DNA of 64,000 nt from Paramarasmius palmivorus (taxonomy: Eukaryota > Basidiomycota > Agaricomycetes > Agaricales > Marasmiaceae). The notes under the pieces were generated by a model that did no database searches, was not told the DNA's origin, and saw only the letters and a program-made list of their open reading frames with translations. Position numbers and translations under genes: made by a program. Below, piece after piece: positions 35,270 through 45,577 of the stretch; within the stretch, counting starts at the first letter, position 1, and every line of letters starts with the position of its first letter. Where the stretch lies: NCBI GenBank assembly GCA_037176845.1, contig JAYKXP010000038.1:1-64000 (forward strand), given 5' to 3'.

Positions 35270-36998
35270 TTACAGTTCAGTATGGTCGTGCTCTACTTTC
35301 TGCTTCATTTCTTCCTTCGTCTCTTCCTTCATCTCTTCCTGGGCCATGGGTAGCTTGAATCCCCCTCTCCATAGCCTGTCAAAGATACCCGCGGAGTCAT
35401 ATGCCTTCTTGACTCTTCTCATACGCTCCAAATCCTCTCTCGTAACCGAACGTTCATATACCGGCTGGTTCTTGTTTGCGTAGTTGAGATAGATGAAGCT
35501 ATTGAGCAATCCACGTCTCGCAGCTTCCTTTTCTGCCCAAGCACCTAGCTCGTTCGTAGCCTTCTCGATGACCTCGTCATGCCTTGAATTTGTCCAAGTG
35601 CTGACAATTGGGATCACTAGCAGTGGACAGTCAGTTTAAAGGCATATAAGACGGGTTAACGGAATACTCACAGACGAGATCATCGTCAGAAGCTTTGAGT
35701 GCGTTCTGGAATGGGCTTCCAGATGTTGCTGAAATCAGGCTCTTCGTAATGGGCTGTAACAGAACAGCCCATTGAAGACCGTCGACTCCATAGAAACCAC
35801 TGAAGATCTTCTGTCCCTGCAAGTACATATCGTAGAAGAAGTCCGTGTCCGCCTTGACAGTGAGTGTGTACCACGCGGCGCGTCTCTTGGGATAAAAGTT
35901 GTCCCCAAGAAGCTCGTCAACAATGTTATACAGACTGCCAACTTTGGTGTTCTCCAAAACGGGTAGAGCTGGAGTCAAGGGCTTGCGTTTTTTAGGCGCA
36001 AGGTAGACGCGAACGACAGTGGCGAGTCCTATGTTTTTAGTTTCGCCAAGTATGGTCGCGATAACGTCTTTGTTGTCGTTATCGTGGCTCTTGAGATAGT
36101 GAATCCAGTTGTAGAGCAGCTCGGGTGTACTTCCCTGGCCCTCTTCACTGATGAGATAGGTGTTCTGGGATGCCCAAATTTTCGATAATGGGAATGTGGG
36201 CATGTCGAACCGCGTCACAATTCCGTAATTCGTACTTCCTGTTTTTAATGCCCAGTAGAGATCGGGATGGGCGTCTTCGTTGGCGTTGACGATAGTGCCA
36301 TTGGATAGGACGACTTCGTAGTTGATAACGTTGTCGGATCCAAACCCGTGTTCAAACGAAAGGAAACTAATCCCTCCTGGCCGAGTATAAGTAAAAGTTG
36401 AGCCAGAAACAATATATATCGACTCACCTCCCATTAGAAACCCACCGACACCAACATTAGCCACTCTTCCACCAACAGTTGTGAGATTATGAGGTTCCAT
36501 GATTGAGTAAACACGCTTCCATGTCGAACCCGGACCCAACGCTACGCTCTTTTCCTCTTCATTGATATCGACCTGATCTATGTGCCCCAAGTAATCACAA
36601 GTCCACCATCAATATTGGACGATCCAAGCCATGGCATATGTCCCCCAGAAACTACCGCGAAAGGACAGTCATTTTGACCGGCGACACGAAGTATCTGCGA
36701 AACTTCTGAGGCGGAGTGTGGCATAACCCGACACTTTGCACGCAAGTCGTGCTGTTGAAGGGCATAGTAGGCTTCTAGACGAGACTGATATTCTGGAGAT
36801 TCAGGAAAGTGAACAATGTCAGGGAGTGCTTTTTTCAAGACATTACACTGTAAAAACGTTAGCTTCGGTATATGATTTGAGGAGCTCTATACGCACACAC
36901 TCTTCACCCGTCGCTGAGTCTACTCGGAATGGCTCCTGGTCTGATAAAGCTACAACAATGAGAGTAGAAAGAAAGAGAGCTAAGCTGTGGGTCAACAT
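35270..36998 (-). CDS. Secreted FAD-linked oxidase (berberine-bridge type)
   Basis: An extracellular flavoprotein of the PCMH/BBE family. The start at 36998 gives a signal peptide (MLTHSLALFLSTLIVVALSD). The FAD domain shows VMPHSASEVSQILRVAGQND, AVVSGGHMPWLGSSNIDGGL (the His that binds FAD covalently is in GGH), and TTVGGRVANVGVGGFLMGG. The Cys found here in bicovalent members is absent, so single attachment is expected. The substrate domain follows, and the BBE tail reads SFIYLNYANKNQPVYE near the end. Five or six exons; the last begins near 35617 and ends in a Glu/Lys-rich tail (EEMKEETKEEMKQKVEHDHT) at 35270. The substrate is unknown; relatives oxidise carbohydrates or secondary metabolites. 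Confidence 0.88.
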
Positions 36999-37609
36999 GG
37001 TGACATCCCACTTATCAAAGCAAACACACCTATTTATGTTTCCCCTTTTCCGAATCATGAGTTCTGTCTTTTCTGGCTAAACCAGCTGGTTCGGAGTTAT
37101 TTCGTTATGTTCTGATTGACGAGGCATTAGCAGTGATGAATGTAGGTCCTTAGCGGGATACGCCACCGACATTGCGTATGTGAAGGTAGATAGAGGAGCA
37201 GTCGTAGAACTATAAGCATCGACAAATTTTTTGCCCTGTAAGTTCTACCGAGAATGGGCTTGTACGAAGAAACTCCGGCGTAGGAACGAGTTGTCGTGGC
37301 AGCGTGTGAGAAGAGATTTGGATAGATAGATAGATCGTAGCATCTTGCCCTCAGCATGCATCATCTCCCAAATTATGCTAGTAGGCCAGAATCCATTACA
37401 GGCTCGTTTCAATGCTCATAATAAAATGAGGAGTGACGCTTCCTACTCGGCCGAAATCCCCTCACACGCCGTTGAAATGACCGCCCAGAACTACTTGTCA
37501 CCATGCACACGATCTTTGCACCCCCACTGGCAAGAGACGCGAAACTGGTATATATCTCGGGCTCGCTCGGGAATCTTTTTCATATATTATCTTCCAGGTC
37601 ACCATTGTC
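36999..37609. promoter_or_regulatory. Divergent intergenic region with GATA microsatellite
   Basis: 611 bp between the FAD oxidase start and the next plus-strand gene. A (GATA)n run at 37321-37334 is the only repeat. It could bind GATA factors but may be a plain microsatellite. Confidence 0.4.
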
Positions 37610-39421
37610 GTGGAACCTTTACGACTCCTAATCCCAGGTAAGTGGCATACTCATATTTACTCGCGTTCACGTATTTTATTTTGGTCCCAAAGATTGTTAC
37701 CCAATTCTGCGCAGACGGATCAAGACGTTATTCTGATGACATCTTCACGGCACTTGAATACTACATATATGCCAATGGATCGTGTCAGAAGAACTGGCCA
37801 CCTCTACAACACCTATGCGCCAGCTATTCCTCAATGGCAGTAGATTGGAAATCTCCCGAAACCATCGAAGACAATTTAGGTACGAAGTTGTCGCTCAAAG
37901 ATCTCTGACCGTCCCTCAACCATTTGCTCCATTTCAGAATCCTTCACAATGTTTATACATGTCATGCTAGGGCTCTATATGTTGAGTCATCTTTAAAGAA
38001 GCTACATTAGCAACGACTCACGCATGAAAAATAGATGGGAATGGGTCATTACGCTTGACTTCGAGTACAAAGTTATCACGGGGAGACAGAAGTTCAAGTG
38101 GCCTTTGGTAAATGTTCGAAGAGCAACGAGAAAAATGCACTGACAAACGTCCCAAGCTAGGTGTTCTATTTCCTGAATCGCTACTGCATACTCTCTGCTA
38201 TGGTCGGATTGTGAGCTCTCAAGATCTCAATGAATGCCTAATATCCTGACACGGAAGATATCAGCGCAGTAGGACTTAACGTTAGGAAGTAAGCGGCTCT
38301 GGGCTCGAACAAATATCAGAACACGACACTAACATCGCACTTTCAGACCCATAGATTGCCAGGCGTTATACACCTTCATTCAGACTATGGGAAGTCTAGG
38401 ATCTGGGCTGGCTGTTGTCAATCTCGGTATTCGAACGTGGGTAACCGGATCATTCGTTACAAATGCCTTGGCTAAGATATTAGATCCCAGAATGGCCATC
38501 TGGATGAATCAACGTTACGTCGTTGGCGGCTTGGTCGTTTTGATCTTGGGACACTGGGGCCTCATCCTTCGAGACGTAAATTTGGTTGTAGCTCAATGGT
38601 CGGATGGCGCTGGTTGCATTATTACCAACAACCAACCTCACTTGATCACGGCCGCTTATATCTATACGATGGTTCTTGATTTGACCGTTATGTGCCTGAT
38701 GGCATACAAGCTGGGAGTGGTGTCGCAGGAGCGGGCCAAGTTAGTGAGAATATTGTTCTTAGACGGGCTGTTATATTTCGTGGTATCGTGCGTGTTTTCA
38801 CCTTTATTTCTTCCTTACTGTCATGCCCACCTAGAGCTCTAGATTTCTCGTTAATACCATCGCAGTGGTAAATGAGATTTTCTTTTTCCTTGAAATGACG
38901 ATTGTAATTCATTGGACAGGTCTTCAGCGCCCTCAACCTGAACCCTGTAATGTCTGTTATTGCTCTCATACCAGCAACAGTCATAGCATCCGTATGTTAA
39001 TGCCCTTGCGGATCTGACAAAATGCTGATCTGATAAACCATCCAGATTGCAGCCTGTCGAGCAGTAAGGCGGCTAAGTACCTTTATTTCGAGTGAGGAAT
39101 CAGAAATATGCATAGAGTAAGTGCCCGCATAACAATCAGACTGATCACATCACTGACCATGCTTTCTAGAGGTAGTCAACAACCCGGGAAGGGCAGCGAC
39201 ATTGAGCTTACCTTCAGAGTCAACACTGTCACAACCAATGGGGATCCAAATGAGGTACGGCTTTCTGTTGACTTTACTCCCTTTCTGTCCTTCAGACTCA
39301 TGTCGCACAAAGGCGACTCAAGAAGGTGGTCGAACAACGAAGGTCGAGACTGAAAATGTATCGGCAAGCTTTTAGCTTGTTCGACTCAATGAATTCACAA
39401 ACATTCATTGTCAGCTTTTGA
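37610..39421 (+). CDS. DUF6533-type multi-pass membrane protein
   Basis: A basidiomycete-type membrane protein with about seven helices. The DUF6533 signature is recognisable as WEWVITLDFEYKVITGRQKF, KWPL, joined across an intron to VFYFLNRYC. The membrane core follows: LYTFIQTMGSLGSGLAVVNL, QRYVVGGLVVLILGHWGLIL, HLITAAYIYTMVLDLTVMCL then MAYKLGVV, and VRILFLDGLLYFVVS. The exon VFSALNLNPVMSVIALIPAT then VIAS is the last helix. The tail (RAVRRLSTFISSEESEICIE and on to NSQTFIVSF) ends at 39421. The N-terminal exon from 37610 (MEPLRLLIP) and the exon around 37700-37880 are less sure. Its function is unknown; the family is expanded in mushrooms. Confidence 0.7.
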
Positions 39422-39648
39422 CACTGGCTCAAAAACTTCGACATCGCCCCTCTTCCACCCCGAACAGTATATGTATAGGTCTGGCTGTAAATACTTCGTC
39501 TCGCTCAGTACCACAACTGTGGGAATTTTATGTCAAAAATGCCCCCTTAAAAATCGACGCGTCGCGACGTTGTTGTCTTCTTTCTCCTTCCACTGCGAGC
39601 TAGTCCCGCATTCAAACTCTAGCTCAACTTTTCATAACATATACTAGC

Positions 39649-41739
39649 ATGTGTCCTCGATGTGCTTGCAAGCACCAAAAACAGGATGCGAGGCTGGTTC
39701 AGGTACGAGGCTAGACCTTCTGTCGAACAAATTGACCAAACGGGTTGGTAGACACGTTTAAAACGTCTGAAAACAGAAGCCAAGTCTGGATCTCGTGTCG
39801 CCGTGCAAGAACTTGAGAAAATCATCTCGCAACACCCCCAGTTTGTCCCGGAACTTGTCTCTATTCTTCTACACCACATCCCGACTACCCTCCCCGATTC
39901 TTCGACTATGGATGATGCAGAAAAAGCAACAATTGTTGGTCTCACACAATCTGCTATTGCTGCTCTTGCAGAGGCAATCATTGCAGAGATCCTCTGCGCG
40001 GAAGTGCTCCTTGAAGATCAGGATTATACCCCAACTCTCATCGACGAAATCCGCGAAGCCTGGCCCCGCATCTGGTCTTGGGTTACCTTCCTTTTCGACT
40101 CTTACCTGAACCCCATATCCGATATCTTCCATTCTGCCGTGCCTATCGATGATATGGTCGAATACCCTGTCACTATACATTACGCCTTATCCAAATTCTT
40201 GTTCGCAATCTCACAATCTACCCTCGATCCTCTACTCCGTGAGGAGGAAAATGTTGTCCAAATCGTGATAGACCTCCTCCTAAACGCCGCCGGGAACATC
40301 TCCTACGTTTCTCTCGACATCGAACGAAGAGATACCATTCCCGATGCCTTCCATCATACCAAAAGACTGTTCCTCGCATTTTGGAACAACCCAGGAGAAA
40401 GCAACATCACTACCAAGCTTATGGACAGGTTACGCGATGATTCAGTTCAATCCTTTGCCGTAGGGCTCATAACACGACTCATCTTCGCTGCTCGAAATCC
40501 CCTCATGGACTCCATAAGCCGCTCGATCCACAGTATTCTGTGGCTTACCCTGTCATTCGGGCTGTTTTGTCACCAATTCGACCGGTCGCTCGTGGCTGCA
40601 AATTCCGTCTACTGGGTCTGCGTTGCCATCCGTGGACTGGCGTCAATACCGGAGGAATTGATCACAATGGACCATATCAAAGCCTTGAGAGCAGGTGCAG
40701 ACTATATCGTGACGGCCTTGAAGCACTTCGGGTATTCTGTAGCCATCGAGGCATTGAAGACGGGGATATTGAAATCGCTGTTGAATTCCGGCCAAATCAT
40801 GGCCCGGGAGGAAGAAGAATGCAATCGTAACGACAAGCGCAAGGAGAAGGACCCTACTGTCGGCAGGATAATGATCCCAGAGTTCTACATCGACATCATT
40901 CGCCGTATAGGAACTTACACTGTCTATGCTACCGTATGTAGTGTAGCATCAAAAGCTCTTTCCCGCATGGACTCGATGGAATCTCCACCAGCACTCACCG
41001 AGGAGTTCGCAACCTTTGTGGAGCAAGTAGAGCAGAGGACGAAGCTGAAGGTAAAATACGACCAAATAGCGTGCTCTAGCAGAAAGGTAAGCTCAGTGTG
41101 ATATCGTCGAGGACTGCGATTAATCCCGCCTTCTAGTGTCCATACCTCGAGAAGGACCCGAAGGAAGGTGAACGTATACCTCGATTTCGCTGCAGTGGAT
41201 GCGAAGATTCATACTATTGCTCCATCGAGTGTCAAAAAAGTGACTGGAAAAGGCATAAGGACGAGTGTGAAGAGACACGGCTAGAGAAAGCGTTGGACAC
41301 ATGTGCGTTAAAAGTAGTTGCGATGCAATGTCCCCCTACTAACGCGATCACTCCAGGCCTTACACCAAAGGCTGATCTCCGAGATCGCGGCTTCTTCTCC
41401 TTCATGATGGTTGACTCGCTCACTAGCACGGACGAAGAAGAGGTCTCAAAGTGGTTAGCCGTGGCGCTCATGCACGAACATTCTAGACGTAAACGTTTGG
41501 ACGTTCAGCCCGATGAACCATTGGTGACTGTCTTGGATTATGAGAAGTTTCCCTATGATTTCAAGGTGATCACAGTGCGTGAAGCGAAGCGTTTAGATAA
41601 ACACTATGATTGGGATACCTTGGTTGCGAAGTTCAGGAAGAGCGACGACACTTTTGTGCCTATCTTGACAATAGCACCATTTCCTCATATGCAGAATCGG
41701 GTTTGGATTTGGCCCATGCGAAGTGTTTCTGGCCTTTGA
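39649..41739 (+). CDS. MYND-type zinc-finger protein
   Basis: The start at 39649 gives MCPRCACKHQKQDARLVQ. A 47-nt intron ending at a TAG acceptor joins it to TRLKRLKTEAKSGSRVAVQE. The central part (about 400 residues) is helical and Leu/Ile-rich, looking like an ARM/HEAT-type scaffold, with an acidic/basic patch before KVKYDQIACSSRK. The MYND finger follows across a second intron: CPYLEKDPKEGERIPRFRCS, GCEDSYYCSIECQKSDWKRH and KDEC. A C-terminal domain of about 150 residues ends at 41739. MYND fingers bind proline-rich peptides. Basidiomycetes carry many such proteins with no assigned role. Confidence 0.83.
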
Positions 41740-41903
41740 AGAACAGTCCTTGTACTCCATGCTTGCTCATTAGTTGTAACTTTGACCGTACTCCGTCGTG
41801 TATCATTAATTCGATTGTGTTCAGTAGATGTAGATATATAAATAAAGGGTTCATGCGATTCATAAATAACACGTCAGGGGTCCGCAAACCAAAATATGTA
41901 ATA

Positions 41904-43127
41904 CTAGTTCAAAGCAGATACGCAGTAAGGCGTGTAATATTCTGTCACCTTCTTACTCTTGTACATCCCGGCAAGGATTTGTCCGGCAGGGACGTAGAGC
42001 ACTGTTGTTTCTATACGCGTGGTAGTTGGAGACCCTGAAGGCTGGGATTCTTTAGTGCGTTCAGCACCGGGCTGAAGTGGAACGCACGATACACGTCGTG
42101 ATTGACGTTGACGACCAGAACGAGTGGTCAAGCCAGGGTCATTGGCAATAGGATCCTTCCCAATGTTACCCATCCCTCTCAAGTCGGCACCACCAACGTA
42201 CACACCTCCAGGGCTAGGATCTGCCTGAGGTATAGCGGACGCTGCTGCATGGTGCATGCCATACATATCAGGCGGATTGTGCTGAGGACCGCGCGACTGG
42301 GGCACGTTAAGGTGAATACTGCCCATACGCGTAGCCTTGCCAGGACTGACAAGTTGGGGTTGTTGCACGCGACCTGGAGAGACACGAATGTGCTCATCGT
42401 AAAGGTGGGATACAGGTGGAAGGAAAGTCGAAGCGTCATCATCGTCATGATCTGGACTAACATCTCCTACATCCCAACTGGTGCCGAGAAGGGGTGAATT
42501 GAGTATGCTCGGTTCAGGGTCGGTTGTGCTGCCGTCTGAGGGTTCCTGGGTCGTAATGATTGGAACATCGGCATTACCAACCTGCACCAAATCCATTGAA
42601 GGAGTACTGGTGGTAGCTCCAGCGTTGCGGCCTAATGGGCAGCTTTCTCGGGAGGTGCTCTGAGAACGGAAGGATAGTCGTGGTGTCGCCAGGGAATCGT
42701 CAGGTTCCCGACGTGACCGTTTTCTATGCAAGGAATCGTCTGCCACAAAGGATGGTACTACGCTACCCTGCGATGAATACTGTTTGGAGGTCTGGGGAAT
42801 GGGGGTACCAGGTCGAGCGGACTGGCTGGGGGTCCCAGCGGACTCACTGGGTACCCGAATTCTGGGCTTGGAGGCTGTGGATGAGGAGACTGAGTTCACA
42901 GAATTCTGCTGAATCGAATGGTCTTCGCGGATAGTTCCACCATTTCGAGAAGCAGGAGGTCCAGTCGAAGTAGCTGGATTGGATTCGGCTCGCCTGTGAG
43001 TTGAGCGAGGAGCGCGTATCGAGGCAGGACGATCTCCTTGAACGGTAACTGTGATATCTGGGGTAAACGGCCTTCCATTTCCAGACGTTATACGACAACC
43101 ACAATGTGTGCAGTGAGGTTTAGACAT
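41904..43127 (-). CDS. Disordered Ser/Pro-rich hypothetical protein
   Basis: A single open frame. I start it at 43127 (MSKPHCTHCGCRITSGNGRP) because the CxxCxC motif is at the very N-terminus; the frame is open upstream to 43265, so a 46-residue longer form is possible. The body is low-complexity, rich in Ser, Pro, Thr and Arg, with basic patches such as SLHRKRSRREPDDS and an acidic DHDDDD stretch. A more ordered C-terminal block (TRIETTVLYVPAGQILAGMY KSKK) ends in YCVSALN. The CxxCxC start could bind zinc. About 407 residues. No family recognised. Confidence 0.65.
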   Translation of the reverse strand: MSKPHCTHCGCRITSGNGRPFTPDITVTVQGDRPASIRAPRSTHRRAESNPATSTGPPASRNGGTIREDHSIQQNSVNSVSSSTASKPRIRVPSESAGTPSQSARPGTPIPQTSKQYSSQGSVVPSFVADDSLHRKRSRREPDDSLATPRLSFRSQSTSRESCPLGRNAGATTSTPSMDLVQVGNADVPIITTQEPSDGSTTDPEPSILNSPLLGTSWDVGDVSPDHDDDDASTFLPPVSHLYDEHIRVSPGRVQQPQLVSPGKATRMGSIHLNVPQSRGPQHNPPDMYGMHHAAASAIPQADPSPGGVYVGGADLRGMGNIGKDPIANDPGLTTRSGRQRQSRRVSCVPLQPGAERTKESQPSGSPTTTRIETTVLYVPAGQILAGMYKSKKVTEYYTPYCVSALN

Positions 43128-43585
43128 GATCTGGTAGAGAGAGGTTGAGAGACGTAGAGTAGATGATCCGGAGGACGTTTCGACGATGTTGTTCTGGGGC
43201 AAAGCTGTCGCATTGCAAACAGATTTTATAGGGCGCAAAACAACATAACCCTTGTATGCAGACAAAGCAAATGGTTTCCAAGGAACACATCTTTGTTTCT
43301 ACCCATCAACGCTCTGACAGCTAGTGGCGTAAGTGAGCGCCAATATGGAGCGAACGAACAACACACGCCTTTTAAGTCCTAACAATGTCTGCTTGAACAT
43401 TAGACAGCTTAATATTCTTGCGGTCTAAACTCTAATGATGAGTGGTGTGAATTGCATCAAGATTCTAGTATACAATTATTCACTGCATATTGTCAGCAAA
43501 GGATTTACAATACATAACAGCCATACGCACGACTATGGTTACAGCTACAATATCGTGTTCCTTTGTTTGTTCCTCGGATGCCAGA

Positions 43586-43944
43586 TTACTTTGTTTTCTC
43601 CTGGACGATTGGTGGTAACGGTCGTGGTGCCTCAAGCGGATTTTCGTCCCTGGCTTGTTGTACCATTTTATCCAGCCCTTTTTCTTGTAATGCTTTCTAG
43701 ACCCGGCGTAAGCAAGGGTTGTTACGGATACCAAATAACTCACTTGAACACAACCTTTGTACGCCTCCCAAACCTTGCCGCACTTTTGCTGGAATTCCTC
43801 GGCCTTTCTCTTTGAGTATTCTTCTCGTGATTGGGTTTTGGGTAATGAAACTGCTGGTTCAAGATAACCCTCAAACCAAGCGTTGAAGCAGCTATCGTAT
43901 TCCTTCTTCAACGGAGTACACTCGGGGGAGAGAGAATCTGCCAT
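43586..43944 (-). CDS. MDM35: Mdm35, twin CX9C intermembrane-space protein
   Basis: Mdm35 (human TRIAP1) partners Ups1/PRELI proteins in the mitochondrial intermembrane space and carries phosphatidic acid and phosphatidylserine between the membranes. Exon 1 from 43944 shows MADSLSPECTPLKKEYDSCF, the first CX9C pair, and KCGKVWEAYKGC, the second. The intron after CVQ runs to about 43704, and exon 2 gives KALQEKGLDKMVQQARDENP and a Pro-rich tail (LEAPRPLPPIVQEKTK), with the stop at 43586. About 102 residues, a normal size for the family. The start codon is only 149 bp from that of the divergent HOB3 gene. Confidence 0.92.
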
Positions 43945-44093
43945 GGTGGTCGAGGAAATAGTTCAGTTTGCGACGCGTTCCGGCACCGGCGGCAAAAGCG
44001 CAATGACATTCTTGCTGACAAAGCGGGCTCTACATCGCTTTTGCCGTCTTCCTTGTCCCCTCATACCCCAGGTCCTTACTTCAACGTCTAACC
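43945..44093. promoter_or_regulatory. Short divergent promoter, MDM35 / HOB3
   Basis: 149 bp between the two start codons. GC-rich, without a TATA box, and containing facing GCAAAAGCGC / GCTTTTGCCG-like strings. Both genes must be driven from here, which fits a shared housekeeping promoter. Confidence 0.5.
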
Positions 44094-45396
44094 ATGAGTT
44101 GGTCTGGGTAAGTTGTCAAACAAAAATCCCAATTATATGTGAGAGTATCTAACAAACATCCTAGTTTTAAGAAATCTGTCAATCGAGCGGGTACTACGGT
44201 AATAGCATCCACAGGCACCAAATGTCTATTCCACTGACATTGAACTCGGCCGACAATACTAGCTCTTGCAAAAAACGGGTCAGATTGAACGGACAGTCGA
44301 TAGAGAATTCACCGAAGAAGAGGCCAAATTCAAACAGTTCGTGCATTTTCTTGAATGGTCCAAAGAAAGAAAGCTCACATTGTATTCTTACTCGGCAGAT
44401 ACGAGAAGGAGTGCCAGGCATTACAAAAGGACGGAAAGACATACTGGGACTCACTGAAAGGTCGGAATCTCACACTACATAGGCGAAAGGCTCTGCGCTG
44501 ATATCGAAAACCAACAGCAATGACTGCTGCGCAAGCACGTATCGCTGAAACAATCGAAGTATTCTACGGAGCAGCGGATCGTTCATCAGAAGGAGCCATG
44601 GCTGCACATGCATATAAGCGAGCTGTAGATGATTTGGATGGCGGGTTTTCACGAGAATTGGTGTGTTCTTCAACCCTGTGTAATTCTCTGTCCGCCATTT
44701 AACAAACCTTCGCAGGATATCCCATACCGGGCAGCTATTTCAGAACCACTCGGCAAGATGTGTGCATATTTCCCAGTCGTTAACGAACATATTGCAAAGC
44801 GAAATAAGAAGGTTGGTTTGATGGTCCAACGAAAGAATACCACGTAGCCAACAATCATTCCCCAGCTTCTCGATTACGACGCGGCTCGAAGCAGACTACG
44901 CAAGTTGATAGATAAGCCTAGTGAAGATCCCACCAAACTCCCAAGGGCAAGGCACTCGTTCTCACCGTTGATATAAATCACTCATCATTCCGCACAGGCT
45001 CAACAAGAACACGATGAGACCAAAGAAGTATTTGACATGCTGAACGATCAGCTCATCGCTGAACTGCCCCAATTGCTCGACCTTCGTGTGCCTTACTTTG
45101 ATCCCAGTTTTGAAGCTATGATTCGGATGCAAGCGAAGTTCGCGGAAGAAGGTTACGAGAAGCTCAGCGGTGTACAGAGGTTTATTCATCCATCTTTGAT
45201 ATCAATGTACCCGTGCTGATCTGTGCATTCTCTCAGATACTTTGACGATAGTGTTCGAGACGACTATGCCGCTGGACAGTTGGACGCTCAGGTTTGTAAT
45301 GTACCGCATTATCGACGTGTCCGCTAAACACGTTCTTTACAGGTGGAAGGTGTCTTACAGGAGATGAGAGAGTTGTCGATATGTGGAGGAGCATGA
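44094..45396 (+). CDS. HOB3: BAR-domain protein Hob3/Rvs161
   Basis: An N-BAR amphiphysin-like protein that binds and bends membranes at endocytic and actin sites; Hob3 recruits Cdc42 regulators in fission yeast. Exon 1 is MSWSG, then FKKSVNRAGTT, KTGQIERTVDREFTEEEAKF, ECQALQKDGKTYWDSL, AMTAAQARIAETIEVFYGAA then DRSSEGAMAAHAYKRAV, LGKMCAYFPVVNEHIAKRNK, EVFDMLNDQLIAELPQLLDL then RVPYFDPSFEAMIRM, and the C-terminus VEGVLQEMRELSICGGA. About eight introns, all in frame. The intron 44947-44997 uses a GC donor. About 265 residues, the family size, with near-identity to what I recall of fungal Hob3. Confidence 0.94.
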
Positions 45397-45577
45397 TCAT
45401 CGTACGCACGGACATCCGCTTTAAAATGTACAAGAGGAGCTGTAAATTAATACCAAGAACATGTGGAAAGTCGCTTCACCCAAATGGAATGCGTGATAAT
45501 GTACATTGTAAGGTATACTGAGTTGACTAATTGTAACGAAGAAACGCGAAAGAACGAATAGACTACGAAGTCGACAC

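Noticed and set aside
37321..37334. GATA repeat as a regulatory site
   Set aside because: Short microsatellites of this kind are frequent by chance; no second line of evidence.
43955..44146. GTGGKS-like P-loop in an open frame upstream of HOB3
   Set aside because: The frame overlaps the MDM35-HOB3 promoter and the first exon of HOB3 in the wrong frame, and shows no other NTPase motif.
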